Part shown: positions 54,821 through 63,567 of the stretch, piece after piece
How the letters are laid out: each line of letters starts with the position of its first letter
How positions within the stretch are numbered: the first letter of the stretch is position 1
Assembly: GCA_943324745.2 (NCBI GenBank)
Contig: CALPMT020000001.1
Span: 141,076 to 205,075 of the forward strand
Reading direction: 5' to 3'
DNA from: Chitinophaga pinensis
GTDB taxonomy: Bacteria; Bacteroidota; Bacteroidia; Flavobacteriales_D; Crocinitomicaceae
Length of the DNA stretch: 64,000 nt
Program-made: the position numbers and the translations under genes
The notes under the pieces: generated by a model
The model's input: only the letters and a program-made list of their open reading frames with translations
Databases searched by the model: none
What the model was told of the DNA's origin: nothing

Positions 54821-55948
54821 ATGGATAAATCCAAAATAATTCGAAAACTTAAGAAAACCATGCTTGTATTTTTTGGGATTGTTCTGCTATTATTTATCAG
54901 TGGTTGTATTTTTATAAATCAAGCAAAGTTTGGAAAACATCCATCTGGGAAACGTTTAGAATTAGTAAAACAATCCCCTAATTGGAAAGATGGAGCATTT
55001 CAAAATTTAAGTCCTACTCCTGCCTTAACGGAGGGTGTTTCATTTTTTAAGGTTTTTCGCGAATTCTTTTTTGGAAAAAAAATAGATGTCAAACCAACAA
55101 AAACAATTCCAAGTGACAAAGTCGATTTATCACATCTAGATCCTACAAAAGATGTGTTGGTTTGGTTTGGACACTCCTCCTATTTTCTGCAAATAGATGG
55201 TATCACGTTTTTGATTGACCCAGTATTTAGTGGTACCGCTTCACCCGTTTCTTTTACTACGAATGCATTCGAAGGAACCGATCGCTACAAGGTAGAAGAT
55301 TTACCAGCGATTGATTATTTGCTGATTACCCATGACCATTGGGATCATTTAGATTACGAAACTGTAATTCAATTAAAACCAAAAGTAAATCAAATTATTT
55401 GTTCCCTTGGAACAGGAGAACATTTAGAATACTGGGGCTTTGACACTTCCAAAATTTCAGAAAAAGATTGGAATGAGACAATTAAATTTCCAAAGAATGT
55501 GACAATTCATACAGCACCAGCACGACATTTTTCAGGACGTGGTTTTAAGCGAAATCAAGCATTATGGACCTCTTACATTTTGGAAGTTAATGAAAAACGT
55601 ATTTTTATCGGAGGTGATAGTGGTTACGACACTCATTTCAAGCAAATCGGTCAGAAATACAAGTCCTTTGATTTAGCAATTTTGGAGAATGGTCAGTACA
55701 ATAAAAACTGGAAATACATACATATGATGCCAGAAGAAGTATTGAAAGCTGCGAAAGAATTAAACACCAAGATTTTATTTCCTGTTCACTCGAGTAAATT
55801 TGCTTTGGCAAGTCATGCTTGGTATGAACCTTTAGAAAAAATCACCTCACTACCTAAAGATTCTAACTTTATCCTGATCACACCTAAAATTGGTTCTCTA
55901 GTATCACCAACAGACACGAATCAAGTGTTTGATAAATGGTGGAAATGA
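54821..55948 (+). CDS. Metallo-beta-lactamase fold hydrolase, NAPE-PLD/UlaG-like, membrane-anchored
   Basis: A 375-residue protein with an N-terminal hydrophobic segment (residues 14-30) and lipobox-like ISGC, suggesting a lipoprotein or anchored protein facing the periplasm. The beta-lactamase fold metal motif THDHWDHLD (HxHxDH) lies near residue 166. GHSSYFLQIDGITFLIDP precedes it and HFSGRG, GGDSGYD and PVHSSKF complete the site. The closest general family is NAPE-PLD-like / UlaG-like; the substrate (phospholipid, lactone) is unknown. It directly follows metZ (TAAATG), so it may be transcribed with it, but a sulfur role is not evident. Confidence 0.9.
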   Translation: MDKSKIIRKLKKTMLVFFGIVLLLFISGCIFINQAKFGKHPSGKRLELVKQSPNWKDGAFQNLSPTPALTEGVSFFKVFREFFFGKKIDVKPTKTIPSDKVDLSHLDPTKDVLVWFGHSSYFLQIDGITFLIDPVFSGTASPVSFTTNAFEGTDRYKVEDLPAIDYLLITHDHWDHLDYETVIQLKPKVNQIICSLGTGEHLEYWGFDTSKISEKDWNETIKFPKNVTIHTAPARHFSGRGFKRNQALWTSYILEVNEKRIFIGGDSGYDTHFKQIGQKYKSFDLAILENGQYNKNWKYIHMMPEEVLKAAKELNTKILFPVHSSKFALASHAWYEPLEKITSLPKDSNFILITPKIGSLVSPTDTNQVFDKWWK

Positions 55949-55996
55949 TAAAAAAATCGTAAATTTGTTCCACTTTTAACTAAATCTGTACGTAGC

Positions 55997-57040
55997 ATGC
56001 AACTGTGGAACACATTAAGTAAAGAGGAATTGGTCAAACAACTGAATGAAAGTGGTTTAAATTTTATCACCGTTTCTTTTTACCAATACGCTCAAATTGA
56101 GAATACCTCTTTGTTTAGAGACCATTTGTTTTTACAATGGACTAAATTGAATATCGTAGGAAGAACTTACGTAGCAAAAGAAGGTATTAACGCACAAATC
56201 TCCGTGCCTGTGCCCCATTTCGAACAATTTCGTGATGAATTACACCAAATTTCATTCTTAGATGGCATTCGCTTGAATATCGCTGTGGAAGACGGTGGTG
56301 TCAAACATCCGTTCTTAAAATTGAAAATCAAGGTGCGCGATAAAATTTTGGCAGACGGATTGAACGATGAAAATTTTGATGTACGTAATAAAGGCATTCA
56401 CTTAAACGCAGAGGAATTCAACAAGTTAACCGATGATCCAAATACGATTTTAATCGATTTTCGTAACCATTACGAAAGTGAAGTTGGTTATTTTAAAGGA
56501 GCAATAACTCCGGATGTTGATACATTTAGGGAATCACTACCTATTATTGAGGAGCAATTTTTAAAAGGAAACGAAGATAAAAACATCGTGATGTATTGCA
56601 CGGGTGGAATTCGTTGTGAAAAAGCGTCGGCTTGGTACAAACACCGAGGATTCAAAAATGTACATCAATTGGAAGGTGGCATAATCAAATATGCGAATGA
56701 TTGTAAAAATTTAGGCATTGATAATAAATTTGTTGGTAAGAATTTTGTATTCGACGAACGTCGTGGTGAACGTATTACCGATGATATTGTTTCAGTTTGT
56801 CACCAATGTGGCAGTCCATGTGATGTACATACCAATTGTGTGAACGATGGATGTCATTTATTGTTCATCCAATGTGATACTTGTAAAAGTCAATTCGAAA
56901 ATTGTTGTTCTACTGAATGTCAAGACGTCATTCATTTAACCGAAGAAGAACAAAAAGCATTGCGTAAAGGAAAAGAAATCAGCAATAAAATATTCAAAAA
57001 AGGAAGGTCAGAGAAATTAAAATTCAAAGCCCATTCATAA
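55997..57040 (+). CDS. trhO: tRNA uridine(34) hydroxylase TrhO (rhodanese-related)
   Basis: Prephenate-independent, oxygen-dependent 5-hydroxylation of U34 in tRNA. The 347-residue protein has an N-terminal acylphosphatase-like part (NIVGRTYVAKEGINAQISVP). A rhodanese domain then carries the active-site Cys in MYCTGGIRCEKASAW (around residues 200-214). The C-terminal Cys-rich segment (VCHQCGSPCDVH, CDTCKSQFENCC) probably binds zinc. Full-length compared with family. ATG 55997. lgt begins 21 bases after it. Confidence 0.95.
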   Translation: MQLWNTLSKEELVKQLNESGLNFITVSFYQYAQIENTSLFRDHLFLQWTKLNIVGRTYVAKEGINAQISVPVPHFEQFRDELHQISFLDGIRLNIAVEDGGVKHPFLKLKIKVRDKILADGLNDENFDVRNKGIHLNAEEFNKLTDDPNTILIDFRNHYESEVGYFKGAITPDVDTFRESLPIIEEQFLKGNEDKNIVMYCTGGIRCEKASAWYKHRGFKNVHQLEGGIIKYANDCKNLGIDNKFVGKNFVFDERRGERITDDIVSVCHQCGSPCDVHTNCVNDGCHLLFIQCDTCKSQFENCCSTECQDVIHLTEEEQKALRKGKEISNKIFKKGRSEKLKFKAHS

Positions 57041-57061
57041 TTTATAATTTATATACCCCAC

Positions 57062-57922
57062 ATGCTATTAGGAATTGATTGGAACGTCACCTCGGAATTA
57101 ATTGAAGGTCAACCAACACCGAATAAATACGGATTGTTGTTTGTATCTGGAATTATCATCGGCTATTTTGTGATGAAACGTATATTCAAACGTGAGAATA
57201 TCGACGAAAAAATATTGGATAAACTACTCATGTATGTGGTCATCGCTACCATTCTAGGTGCGCGTTTTGGTCACGTGTTTTTCTACGGTCCTTATTGGGA
57301 TGTGAAAGACGCATTCGGAAATCTCATCGAACGTGGCTATTTCTCACATCCTGCTGACATGTTTAAAGTTTGGGAAGGTGGATTAGCCTCTCACGGAGCA
57401 ACCATTGCCTTGTTTATTTCTTTGTGGTTTTTCTCTAAAAAAGTGGCACAAAAACCTTTTTTATGGATTTTAGACCGTATTGTAATTTCAGCAGCAATCA
57501 CCGCATGTTGTATCCGTTTAGGAAACCTAGTAAACCACGAAATCATTGGATTACCAACTGATTTACCCTGGGGATTCCGTTTTAATCATGCCGGATCGGA
57601 ATATTTGATTAATAATGCACACGTGTTTAGACACCCAGCTCAATTATATGAAGCTTGTTGGTATTTCCTCATTTTCTGTTTGTTGATGTACATGTATTGG
57701 AAAACTGAATCCAGAAACAAACCAGGTGTGTTATTTGGAACCTTCATGATTTTATTGTGGTCCGTTCGTTTTGTGGTAGAGTTCGTTAAAGTCGGACAAA
57801 CCGATCGCGATACCTATTGGATTATGAATACCGGTCAATTGTTAAGTATCCCAATGATATTGGTGGGCGTGTATTTTTTAGCACAAGGATTGAAGGAGCG
57901 AAGAGCGACGGGTGACGTGTGA
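57062..57922 (+). CDS. lgt: Prolipoprotein diacylglyceryl transferase
   Basis: Inner-membrane enzyme that adds diacylglycerol to the lipobox cysteine of prolipoproteins. The 286-residue protein has seven hydrophobic helices. The signature is IRLGNLVNHEIIGLPTDLPWG; GARFGHVFFYGP and SHGATIALF are other conserved segments, and RHPAQLYEA is the typical Arg-His-Pro block. The last residues KERRATGDV look atypical and are encoded by repeat-like DNA that leads into the palindrome cluster at 57931. Substrates in the window include the NagZ-like and MBL lipoproteins. Confidence 0.95.
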   Translation: MLLGIDWNVTSELIEGQPTPNKYGLLFVSGIIIGYFVMKRIFKRENIDEKILDKLLMYVVIATILGARFGHVFFYGPYWDVKDAFGNLIERGYFSHPADMFKVWEGGLASHGATIALFISLWFFSKKVAQKPFLWILDRIVISAAITACCIRLGNLVNHEIIGLPTDLPWGFRFNHAGSEYLINNAHVFRHPAQLYEACWYFLIFCLLMYMYWKTESRNKPGVLFGTFMILLWSVRFVVEFVKVGQTDRDTYWIMNTGQLLSIPMILVGVYFLAQGLKERRATGDV

Positions 57923-57930
57923 CGCCCGTA

Positions 57931-58011
57931 GAGATGTTTAACTGAAACATCTCCAATGATGTGCAACATCATAATCAGATGAAAAACATCTCAAATGATG
58001 TGAAACACATC
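57931..58011. repeat. Cluster of GATGT-type short palindromes before rimO
   Basis: Consecutive inverted repeats: GAGATGTTT/AAACATCTC (57931-57953), ATGATGT/ACATCAT (57956-57972), GATG/CATC near 57978-57990 and GATGTG/CACATC (57997-58011). All share the GATGT/ACATC theme of the palindromes at 41776 and 52196. The cluster fills the gap between lgt and rimO. Confidence 0.8.
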
Positions 58012-58044
58012 AAAATAAAATTAAACGATTTATAATCAAACGAT

Positions 58045-59361
58045 ATGAAAACAAAAACATTAAAGAAAAATAAAGTCAACGTCATTACACTAGGTTGTTC
58101 CAAAAACACGTTTGATTCCGAAGTACTAATGGCACAATTGAAAGCCAATAAATTTGATGTAGAACATGAATCGATGTCGGACGATGCAGAAATTGTAATT
58201 ATCAACACCTGTGGATTTATTGACAATGCGAAGCAAGAGTCGATAGATACCATTTTACGATATGCACAAGCAAAAAACGACGGAGAAGTAGACAAAGTTT
58301 ATGTGACAGGTTGTTTGTCTGAGCGTTATCGCGAAGATTTAGAAAATGAAATTCCAGAGGTGGATGCATTTTTTGGTACGCGTGAATTGCCACGTTTATT
58401 AAAAACCTTAAAAGCGGATTATAAACAAGAATTGGTGGGAGAACGTTTATTGACAACACCCTCTCACTATGCCTATTTCAAAATTGCAGAGGGTTGCGAC
58501 CGTCCTTGTTCGTTTTGTGCAATTCCATTGATGCGTGGTAAACACGTTTCAACACCGATTGAAGACCTTGTAGCATCAGCGAAAAGTTTAGCAGCAAAAG
58601 GTGTGAAAGAATTGATTTTAATCGCCCAAGATTTAACCTATTACGGATTAGACATCTACAAAAAAAGAGCTTTAGCTGATTTAATTTCTCAATTATCCGA
58701 TGTAGAAGGAATCGAATGGATCCGTTTACATTACGCCTTCCCTTCTGGTTTCCCGATGGATGTATTGGATGTGATGAACGAAAAATCGAACGTGAATTTC
58801 TATTTGGACATTCCGTTACAACACGGTTCCACTAAGATTTTAGAATCCATGCGTCGTGGTATAACGCGTGAAAAAACAGAAGCATTGGTAGAAGAAATTC
58901 GTGCGAAAGTGCCAAATATTGCGATTCGTACTACCCTAATTGTTGGTTACCCAGGAGAAACGAAGGCGGAATTCCAAGAAATGTATGACTTTGTCGAAAA
59001 AATGCGTTTTGATCGTTTGGGAGTTTTCACCTATTCGCACGAAGAAAATACGCATGCATTCTCTTTGAAAGACGATGTTTCTGAAAAAACGAAAAAAGAC
59101 CGTGCAGATAAAATCATGGAATTGCAATCTGGAATTAGTTACGAGTTGAACCAAGAAAAAATTGGTAAAACATTCAAGGTGCTTTTCGACCGTGTAGAAG
59201 GAGATTATTTTATTGGTCGTACGGAATTTGACTCCCCAGAAGTAGACAACGAAGTGTTAGTTAAAAAAGAAGGCGATGTGTTTGTACGTATTGGTGATTT
59301 TGTGCATGTAGAGATTACGAGTGCGGATCATTATGATTTGTATGGAGTTTTAGTGAATTAA
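58045..59361 (+). CDS. rimO: Ribosomal protein S12 methylthiotransferase RimO
   Basis: Radical SAM enzyme that methylthiolates an Asp of ribosomal protein S12. The 438 residues contain the MTTase domain with three cluster Cys (LGCSKNTFDSE, NTCGFI, TGCLSERY), the radical SAM motif CDRPCSFCAIP (near residues 152-162) and a C-terminal TRAM domain (GKTFKVLFDRVEGDYFIGRTE). The IPLMRGKH sequence supports RimO rather than MiaB. Gene order lgt-rimO-dCMP deaminase on the same strand. ATG 58045 follows the palindrome cluster. Confidence 0.97.
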   Translation: MKTKTLKKNKVNVITLGCSKNTFDSEVLMAQLKANKFDVEHESMSDDAEIVIINTCGFIDNAKQESIDTILRYAQAKNDGEVDKVYVTGCLSERYREDLENEIPEVDAFFGTRELPRLLKTLKADYKQELVGERLLTTPSHYAYFKIAEGCDRPCSFCAIPLMRGKHVSTPIEDLVASAKSLAAKGVKELILIAQDLTYYGLDIYKKRALADLISQLSDVEGIEWIRLHYAFPSGFPMDVLDVMNEKSNVNFYLDIPLQHGSTKILESMRRGITREKTEALVEEIRAKVPNIAIRTTLIVGYPGETKAEFQEMYDFVEKMRFDRLGVFTYSHEENTHAFSLKDDVSEKTKKDRADKIMELQSGISYELNQEKIGKTFKVLFDRVEGDYFIGRTEFDSPEVDNEVLVKKEGDVFVRIGDFVHVEITSADHYDLYGVLVN

Positions 59362-59376
59362 TTATTAGAATTGATT

Positions 59377-59811
59377 ATGATTGAAAAATCGGAACAAAAA
59401 CAATTACGTTATGATAAAGCCTATTTACGCATGGCGGATACTTGGGCAGAACTTTCGCACTGTGAACGTAAAAAAGTAGGGGCTATTATTGTTAAAGACG
59501 ATGCAATTATTTCGGATGGATACAACGGAACTCCTGCTGGTTTTGACAACTGTTGCGAAACCGGCGATGGAGACACACATTGGTATGTTCTTCACGCTGA
59601 AGCAAATGCCATCTTAAAAGTCGCTAAATCGACAAATAATTGTGCTGGTTCAACATTATATCTAACGCTATCACCTTGTAAAGATTGTAGTAAATTGATA
59701 CTACAAGCAGGAATAAAACGTTTGGTTTATAGAACACATTATAGAGATACTGTGGGTGTTGATTTCCTTCAAGAAGCAGGTATCGAAGTTGTACAAATTC
59801 AAGAAATATAA
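59377..59811 (+). CDS. dCMP deaminase family protein
   Basis: A 144-residue zinc deaminase converting dCMP to dUMP (or a related nucleotide) for dTMP synthesis. The Zn-site motif HAEANAILK (His and proton-shuttle Glu) and SPCKDCSKLI (two Cys ligands) are complete. The NGTPAGFDNCCE insert is typical of ComE-like dCMP deaminases. ATG 59377 (MIEKSEQK) is preferred to TTG 59371. It ends with TAA directly followed by the protease ATG. Confidence 0.93.
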   Translation: MIEKSEQKQLRYDKAYLRMADTWAELSHCERKKVGAIIVKDDAIISDGYNGTPAGFDNCCETGDGDTHWYVLHAEANAILKVAKSTNNCAGSTLYLTLSPCKDCSKLILQAGIKRLVYRTHYRDTVGVDFLQEAGIEVVQIQEI

Positions 59812-61389
59812 ATGTCGCACAATAAAAAATCAAATTATTACCTACTACCAATTGGACTTTGCTGTTTTATGGCGGTTGGAATATGGATTGGTCATTCATT
59901 AGGTGGAAAACAAAATTCATCGAGTAAGGTGAATGATATCATAGAGGTTATCAATAAAAATTATGTCGATAAAATAGACGGTGAAAAACTATTTGAAGAA
60001 ACCATTTCAGAGATGCTCCATAAATTAGATCCACATTCAAATTATATTTCTCCCAAAGACATGAAGGCCTTAAACGAACAAATTCAAGGAGAATTTGGTG
60101 GGATTGGTGTTAGATTTACCTTGTTGCGCGATACTATCTGCGTTACAAATGTGATTGCCGGATCTCCATCCCAAGAAGCTGGAGTTCAATCAGGTGATAA
60201 AATCATAACTATCAATAAAAAATCTGTTGCAAGCAAAAAAATCACGAATGACAAAGTGATGTCATTATTAAAAGGATTGAGCAATACTTCGGTGGACGTA
60301 ACTCTTTGGAGAAATAACAAAAAAATAAACAAAACCTTAGTACGAGGAACAATTCCAATTGCATCTATACCATGTGCTATTATGACCACCAAAGACATTG
60401 GTTATATCAAAATAGATCAATTTTCAGTAACAACTGCTATTGAATTCAAAGAGCAAAGTCAGAAATTATTAAAAAATGGAATGAAATCGATGATTTTAGA
60501 CCTAAGAAATAATGGTGGTGGAGTTTTACAAACTGCTGTGGAAATTGTCGATGAATTCCTAAAAAGTGGAGCTACAATCGTAAGTACGAAAGGTGCGAAC
60601 GTAAAAAAAGAGGTGTTTAAAGCATCGATGATTGGAAAACTGGAAAGTATCCCATTGGTGGTTCTGATCAATGAAAACTCAGCTTCAGCAAGTGAAATCG
60701 TTGCTGGTGCTTTACAAGACAACGACCGTGCTTTGATTCTAGGTCGCCGTTCTTACGGAAAAGGTTTGGTACAAAAAGATATCTCGCTTCAAGATAAAAG
60801 TAATGTTCGCTTGACCATTGCGCGTTACTATACTCCTACTGGTCGTTGCATCCAAAAACCTTATACAGATGATTACGAAAAATACATCAATGAAGAAGCT
60901 GTACGTTTTGAACATGGTGAGCAATTCAAATTGGATAGTTCGCTATTGGTAGATTCTTTGAAATTCAAAACTCCGAAAGGAAAAACCGTTTATGGCGGTG
61001 GTGGAATTTTCCCTGATGTTTTTTTACCAATGGATACCATGGGGGGGAGTTGGTATTTCACAGAATTAAGATATAGCAATGCATTCCAAAGCTTTGCATT
61101 TGATTACGTAGCAGACAAACGAACAAAATGGAAAAATCCTACAGAATTTCATAATAAATTCAAAGTGGATGAATCTATGGCTCAATCTTTTTTAAAATAT
61201 GCACAAAAAAACGCACTTGTTCCAATTGATTTTGCTGGTTATGCTAAAAGTAAGAAGTTTATTCAACTGACATTGAAAGCAGAAATTGCACGCCAACTTT
61301 GGACCGAGGAAGGATATTACATTATTATCAATGAACTTGATAAAGAAATGCAAACTGCGATTCTTAATTTACAAAAGATGAAAAAATGA
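59812..61389 (+). CDS. S41 family C-terminal processing protease (CtpA-like)
   Basis: A 525-residue periplasmic serine protease. The N-terminal membrane anchor/signal is at residues 9-28. A PDZ domain lies at about 90-165 (GIGVRF, VIAGSPSQEAGVQSGDKI). The catalytic region holds Ser in NSASASEIVAG (about residue 290) and Lys in RSYGKGLVQ, with the Asn/Gly-rich LDLRNNGGG block. The longer C-terminal part (after about 400) has GGGGIFPDVFLP and is typical of Bacteroidota homologues. It directly abuts the dCMP deaminase gene and overlaps the VWA gene by 4 bases. Confidence 0.93.
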   Translation: MSHNKKSNYYLLPIGLCCFMAVGIWIGHSLGGKQNSSSKVNDIIEVINKNYVDKIDGEKLFEETISEMLHKLDPHSNYISPKDMKALNEQIQGEFGGIGVRFTLLRDTICVTNVIAGSPSQEAGVQSGDKIITINKKSVASKKITNDKVMSLLKGLSNTSVDVTLWRNNKKINKTLVRGTIPIASIPCAIMTTKDIGYIKIDQFSVTTAIEFKEQSQKLLKNGMKSMILDLRNNGGGVLQTAVEIVDEFLKSGATIVSTKGANVKKEVFKASMIGKLESIPLVVLINENSASASEIVAGALQDNDRALILGRRSYGKGLVQKDISLQDKSNVRLTIARYYTPTGRCIQKPYTDDYEKYINEEAVRFEHGEQFKLDSSLLVDSLKFKTPKGKTVYGGGGIFPDVFLPMDTMGGSWYFTELRYSNAFQSFAFDYVADKRTKWKNPTEFHNKFKVDESMAQSFLKYAQKNALVPIDFAGYAKSKKFIQLTLKAEIARQLWTEEGYYIIINELDKEMQTAILNLQKMKK

Positions 61390-62777
61390 AGGTGATTAAG
61401 TATATCTTAATTGTTTTTATACTTTCACAACGTTTTATCAGTGTAGGTCAACTCGCTTTTGAAACAACAACCTTAGATTTTGGAGAATTAAAAAACGATT
61501 CTCCAAAATTTATGGATGTAAAAATCACGAACACAGGACTGAAAAAAGCCTATATACTAAACTACAAAGCTCCAAGAGAAGTCTCCTGTTTATTTAGTAC
61601 ACAAGCGGCTGAAAAAGATTCTATGTTAATTTTTAGGATACAACCTAATCCGAAAAAAACAGGCAAATTTCATTACGAAATTTCAATTTATACAAGTGAT
61701 CGATTAGAGCCAACTATACTAACAATAAAAGGCAATTTAAAAGAAGAAATGTACGATCCTTTAGCTAAAATGCAGGCATGCCCCGATTTTCGTTCTACTC
61801 CTTCTATCCATGCAACCGATTTTAAATTAACCATTAAAACGATTGATAATAACTCAAAGCTAAACCTTGAAAACACCGTAGTTTATTTACTTCAAAATGG
61901 TCAACAAATTGGTCAATTCATCCAAGGTAAAGACGGTAAAATTCAAGTAAATACACCTTTAGGTTTCATCTATTTTTATTCGACTTTACAAGGATACAAA
62001 CCTTCTGAAAAATGTCAGTATGTAAACATCGTAGACAATACTGTTACGCTTGAATTAGTAAGGGATTCAACACTAAAAATTGCTAAAGAAGAGGTAGCAT
62101 TAGTCTTAGAACAGCCACAAAAAGAACTTGAAGAAGTATTAAAAGAAGAGCCGATAACCATTCAAGAGTCCTACACTCCACCTGCACTAGAAAATATTCC
62201 CTTGGATCAATTTAAATCCGCCGATTTTCAAGCGATTAATGTATTATTTATTGTAGACATTTCCTCCTCCATGGGAATAGGAAACCGAATGGAACTAATG
62301 AAATATAGTTTATTAGAATTGTCTAATCTCTTAAGAAAAGAAGATAAAATTGGGTTTGTTTCTTACGCAACAAATACACAAGTACTTCTTCCTCCTACCT
62401 CCGGGACAAGTAGAACTGAAATCCGAACGGTCATCCAAAAATTAAAGGCAGGTGGAATGACTGCAGGTGGAGAAGGAATAAAATTAGGTTGTAAAACGAT
62501 AAGTAAGGAGTTAATTAAAGGTAAAAACATTCTATACATCATTACAGATGGTGCTTTTAATAAAGATTCCAAAAATCACATGGAATCCATTGAAAAATAC
62601 AAAGAAATGGGAATAATTATTTGTGTTATTGGTATTCAAAATTCTGAAAATGAGGCAAAAAACATGAAGAAAATTGCTGAATTAGGAGGTGGAACCTACA
62701 CTTCAATCCAAAAATTAGCAGATGCAAAAACTGCGTTAATTCAAGAAATTAGAAATCAATCTTTTAGAAACAAATAA
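61386..62777 (+). CDS. Secreted ASH/DUF1573-like and VWA domain protein
   Basis: A 463-residue exported protein. It has a signal peptide (to about SVGQ), then an ASH/DUF1573-like beta domain at residues 22-115 (FETTTLDFGELKNDSPKF...ITNTG). A middle region of unclear fold (about 125-225) is followed by a Glu/Pro-rich linker (about 230-270). The VWA domain from about 285 has an intact MIDAS: DISSSM, Thr in GGMTAGGEG, and TDGAF. Proteins of this kind may bind surface partners or metals; function unknown. Its ATG overlaps the CtpA stop (ATGA), so the two are translated together and may work in the same periplasmic process. Confidence 0.85.
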   Translation: MKVIKYILIVFILSQRFISVGQLAFETTTLDFGELKNDSPKFMDVKITNTGLKKAYILNYKAPREVSCLFSTQAAEKDSMLIFRIQPNPKKTGKFHYEISIYTSDRLEPTILTIKGNLKEEMYDPLAKMQACPDFRSTPSIHATDFKLTIKTIDNNSKLNLENTVVYLLQNGQQIGQFIQGKDGKIQVNTPLGFIYFYSTLQGYKPSEKCQYVNIVDNTVTLELVRDSTLKIAKEEVALVLEQPQKELEEVLKEEPITIQESYTPPALENIPLDQFKSADFQAINVLFIVDISSSMGIGNRMELMKYSLLELSNLLRKEDKIGFVSYATNTQVLLPPTSGTSRTEIRTVIQKLKAGGMTAGGEGIKLGCKTISKELIKGKNILYIITDGAFNKDSKNHMESIEKYKEMGIIICVIGIQNSENEAKNMKKIAELGGGTYTSIQKLADAKTALIQEIRNQSFRNK

Positions 62778-62779
62778 TT

Positions 62780-63526
62780 ATGGCTACAAATTCACTTCGT
62801 ATTTTAGGAGTTATCCCTGCTCGTTATGCTTCTTCTCGTTTTCCGGGGAAACCGCTTATTGATTTAAAAGGCAAAACTATGATACAACGCGTGTATGAAG
62901 GAGTGAAAAAATCAACCAAACTAACAGAAGTCATTGTAGCTACGGATGATGCACGCATTGAAGAAGAAGTGCTTCGTTTTGGAGGTAAAGTAATGATGAC
63001 GAGTTCAGCGCATAATTCAGGAACGGATCGTTGTGGAGAAGCTGCCCGAATGTACGCTGATTACGATGTAGTGATTAACATTCAAGGAGATGAACCCTTG
63101 GTAGATTATCGCCAAATTGATCAATTAGCTGCATCCTTTGACAACCCTACAACCAACATTGCTACACTAGGAATTAAAGAAGTATCCATGGAGGATATAC
63201 AAAATAGTAATCGTATAAAAATCGTGGTGGATCACGCTCAAAATGCACTTTATTTTTCACGTAGTCCGATACCAAACTTCGCTAATTTCAAAGAGGACCC
63301 GTTGGGTTTTTATCCATTTTACCGTCACATAGGTTTGTACGCTTTTCGTTACTCGACGCTGCAAGAATTAGTAACTCTCACTCCTACTTTATTGGAACAA
63401 ATCGAATCGCTAGAACAATTGAGATGGTTGTATTATGGATATAAAATCCAAGTCGTAGAAACAGATATCGAAACACCAAACATCGATGTACCAGAAGATT
63501 TAGAAAAGGTATTAACGTATATATAA
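62780..63526 (+). CDS. kdsB: 3-deoxy-manno-octulosonate cytidylyltransferase
   Basis: Activates KDO with CTP to CMP-KDO for the inner core of lipopolysaccharide. The 248 residues start with the canonical VIPARYASSRFPGKPL. Other hallmarks are VATDD (Mg site), TSSAHNSGTDRCGEAA, INIQGDEPL and the YRHIGLYAFR block. It shows that the organism makes a KDO-containing LPS. It lies two bases after the VWA gene and ends the plus-strand run; 63527-64000 holds only repeats. Confidence 0.97.
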   Translation: MATNSLRILGVIPARYASSRFPGKPLIDLKGKTMIQRVYEGVKKSTKLTEVIVATDDARIEEEVLRFGGKVMMTSSAHNSGTDRCGEAARMYADYDVVINIQGDEPLVDYRQIDQLAASFDNPTTNIATLGIKEVSMEDIQNSNRIKIVVDHAQNALYFSRSPIPNFANFKEDPLGFYPFYRHIGLYAFRYSTLQELVTLTPTLLEQIESLEQLRWLYYGYKIQVVETDIETPNIDVPEDLEKVLTYI

Positions 63527-63567
63527 ATAAAAATTATCCCTCCACTTTTAGTCAAAATCAAATCAAT

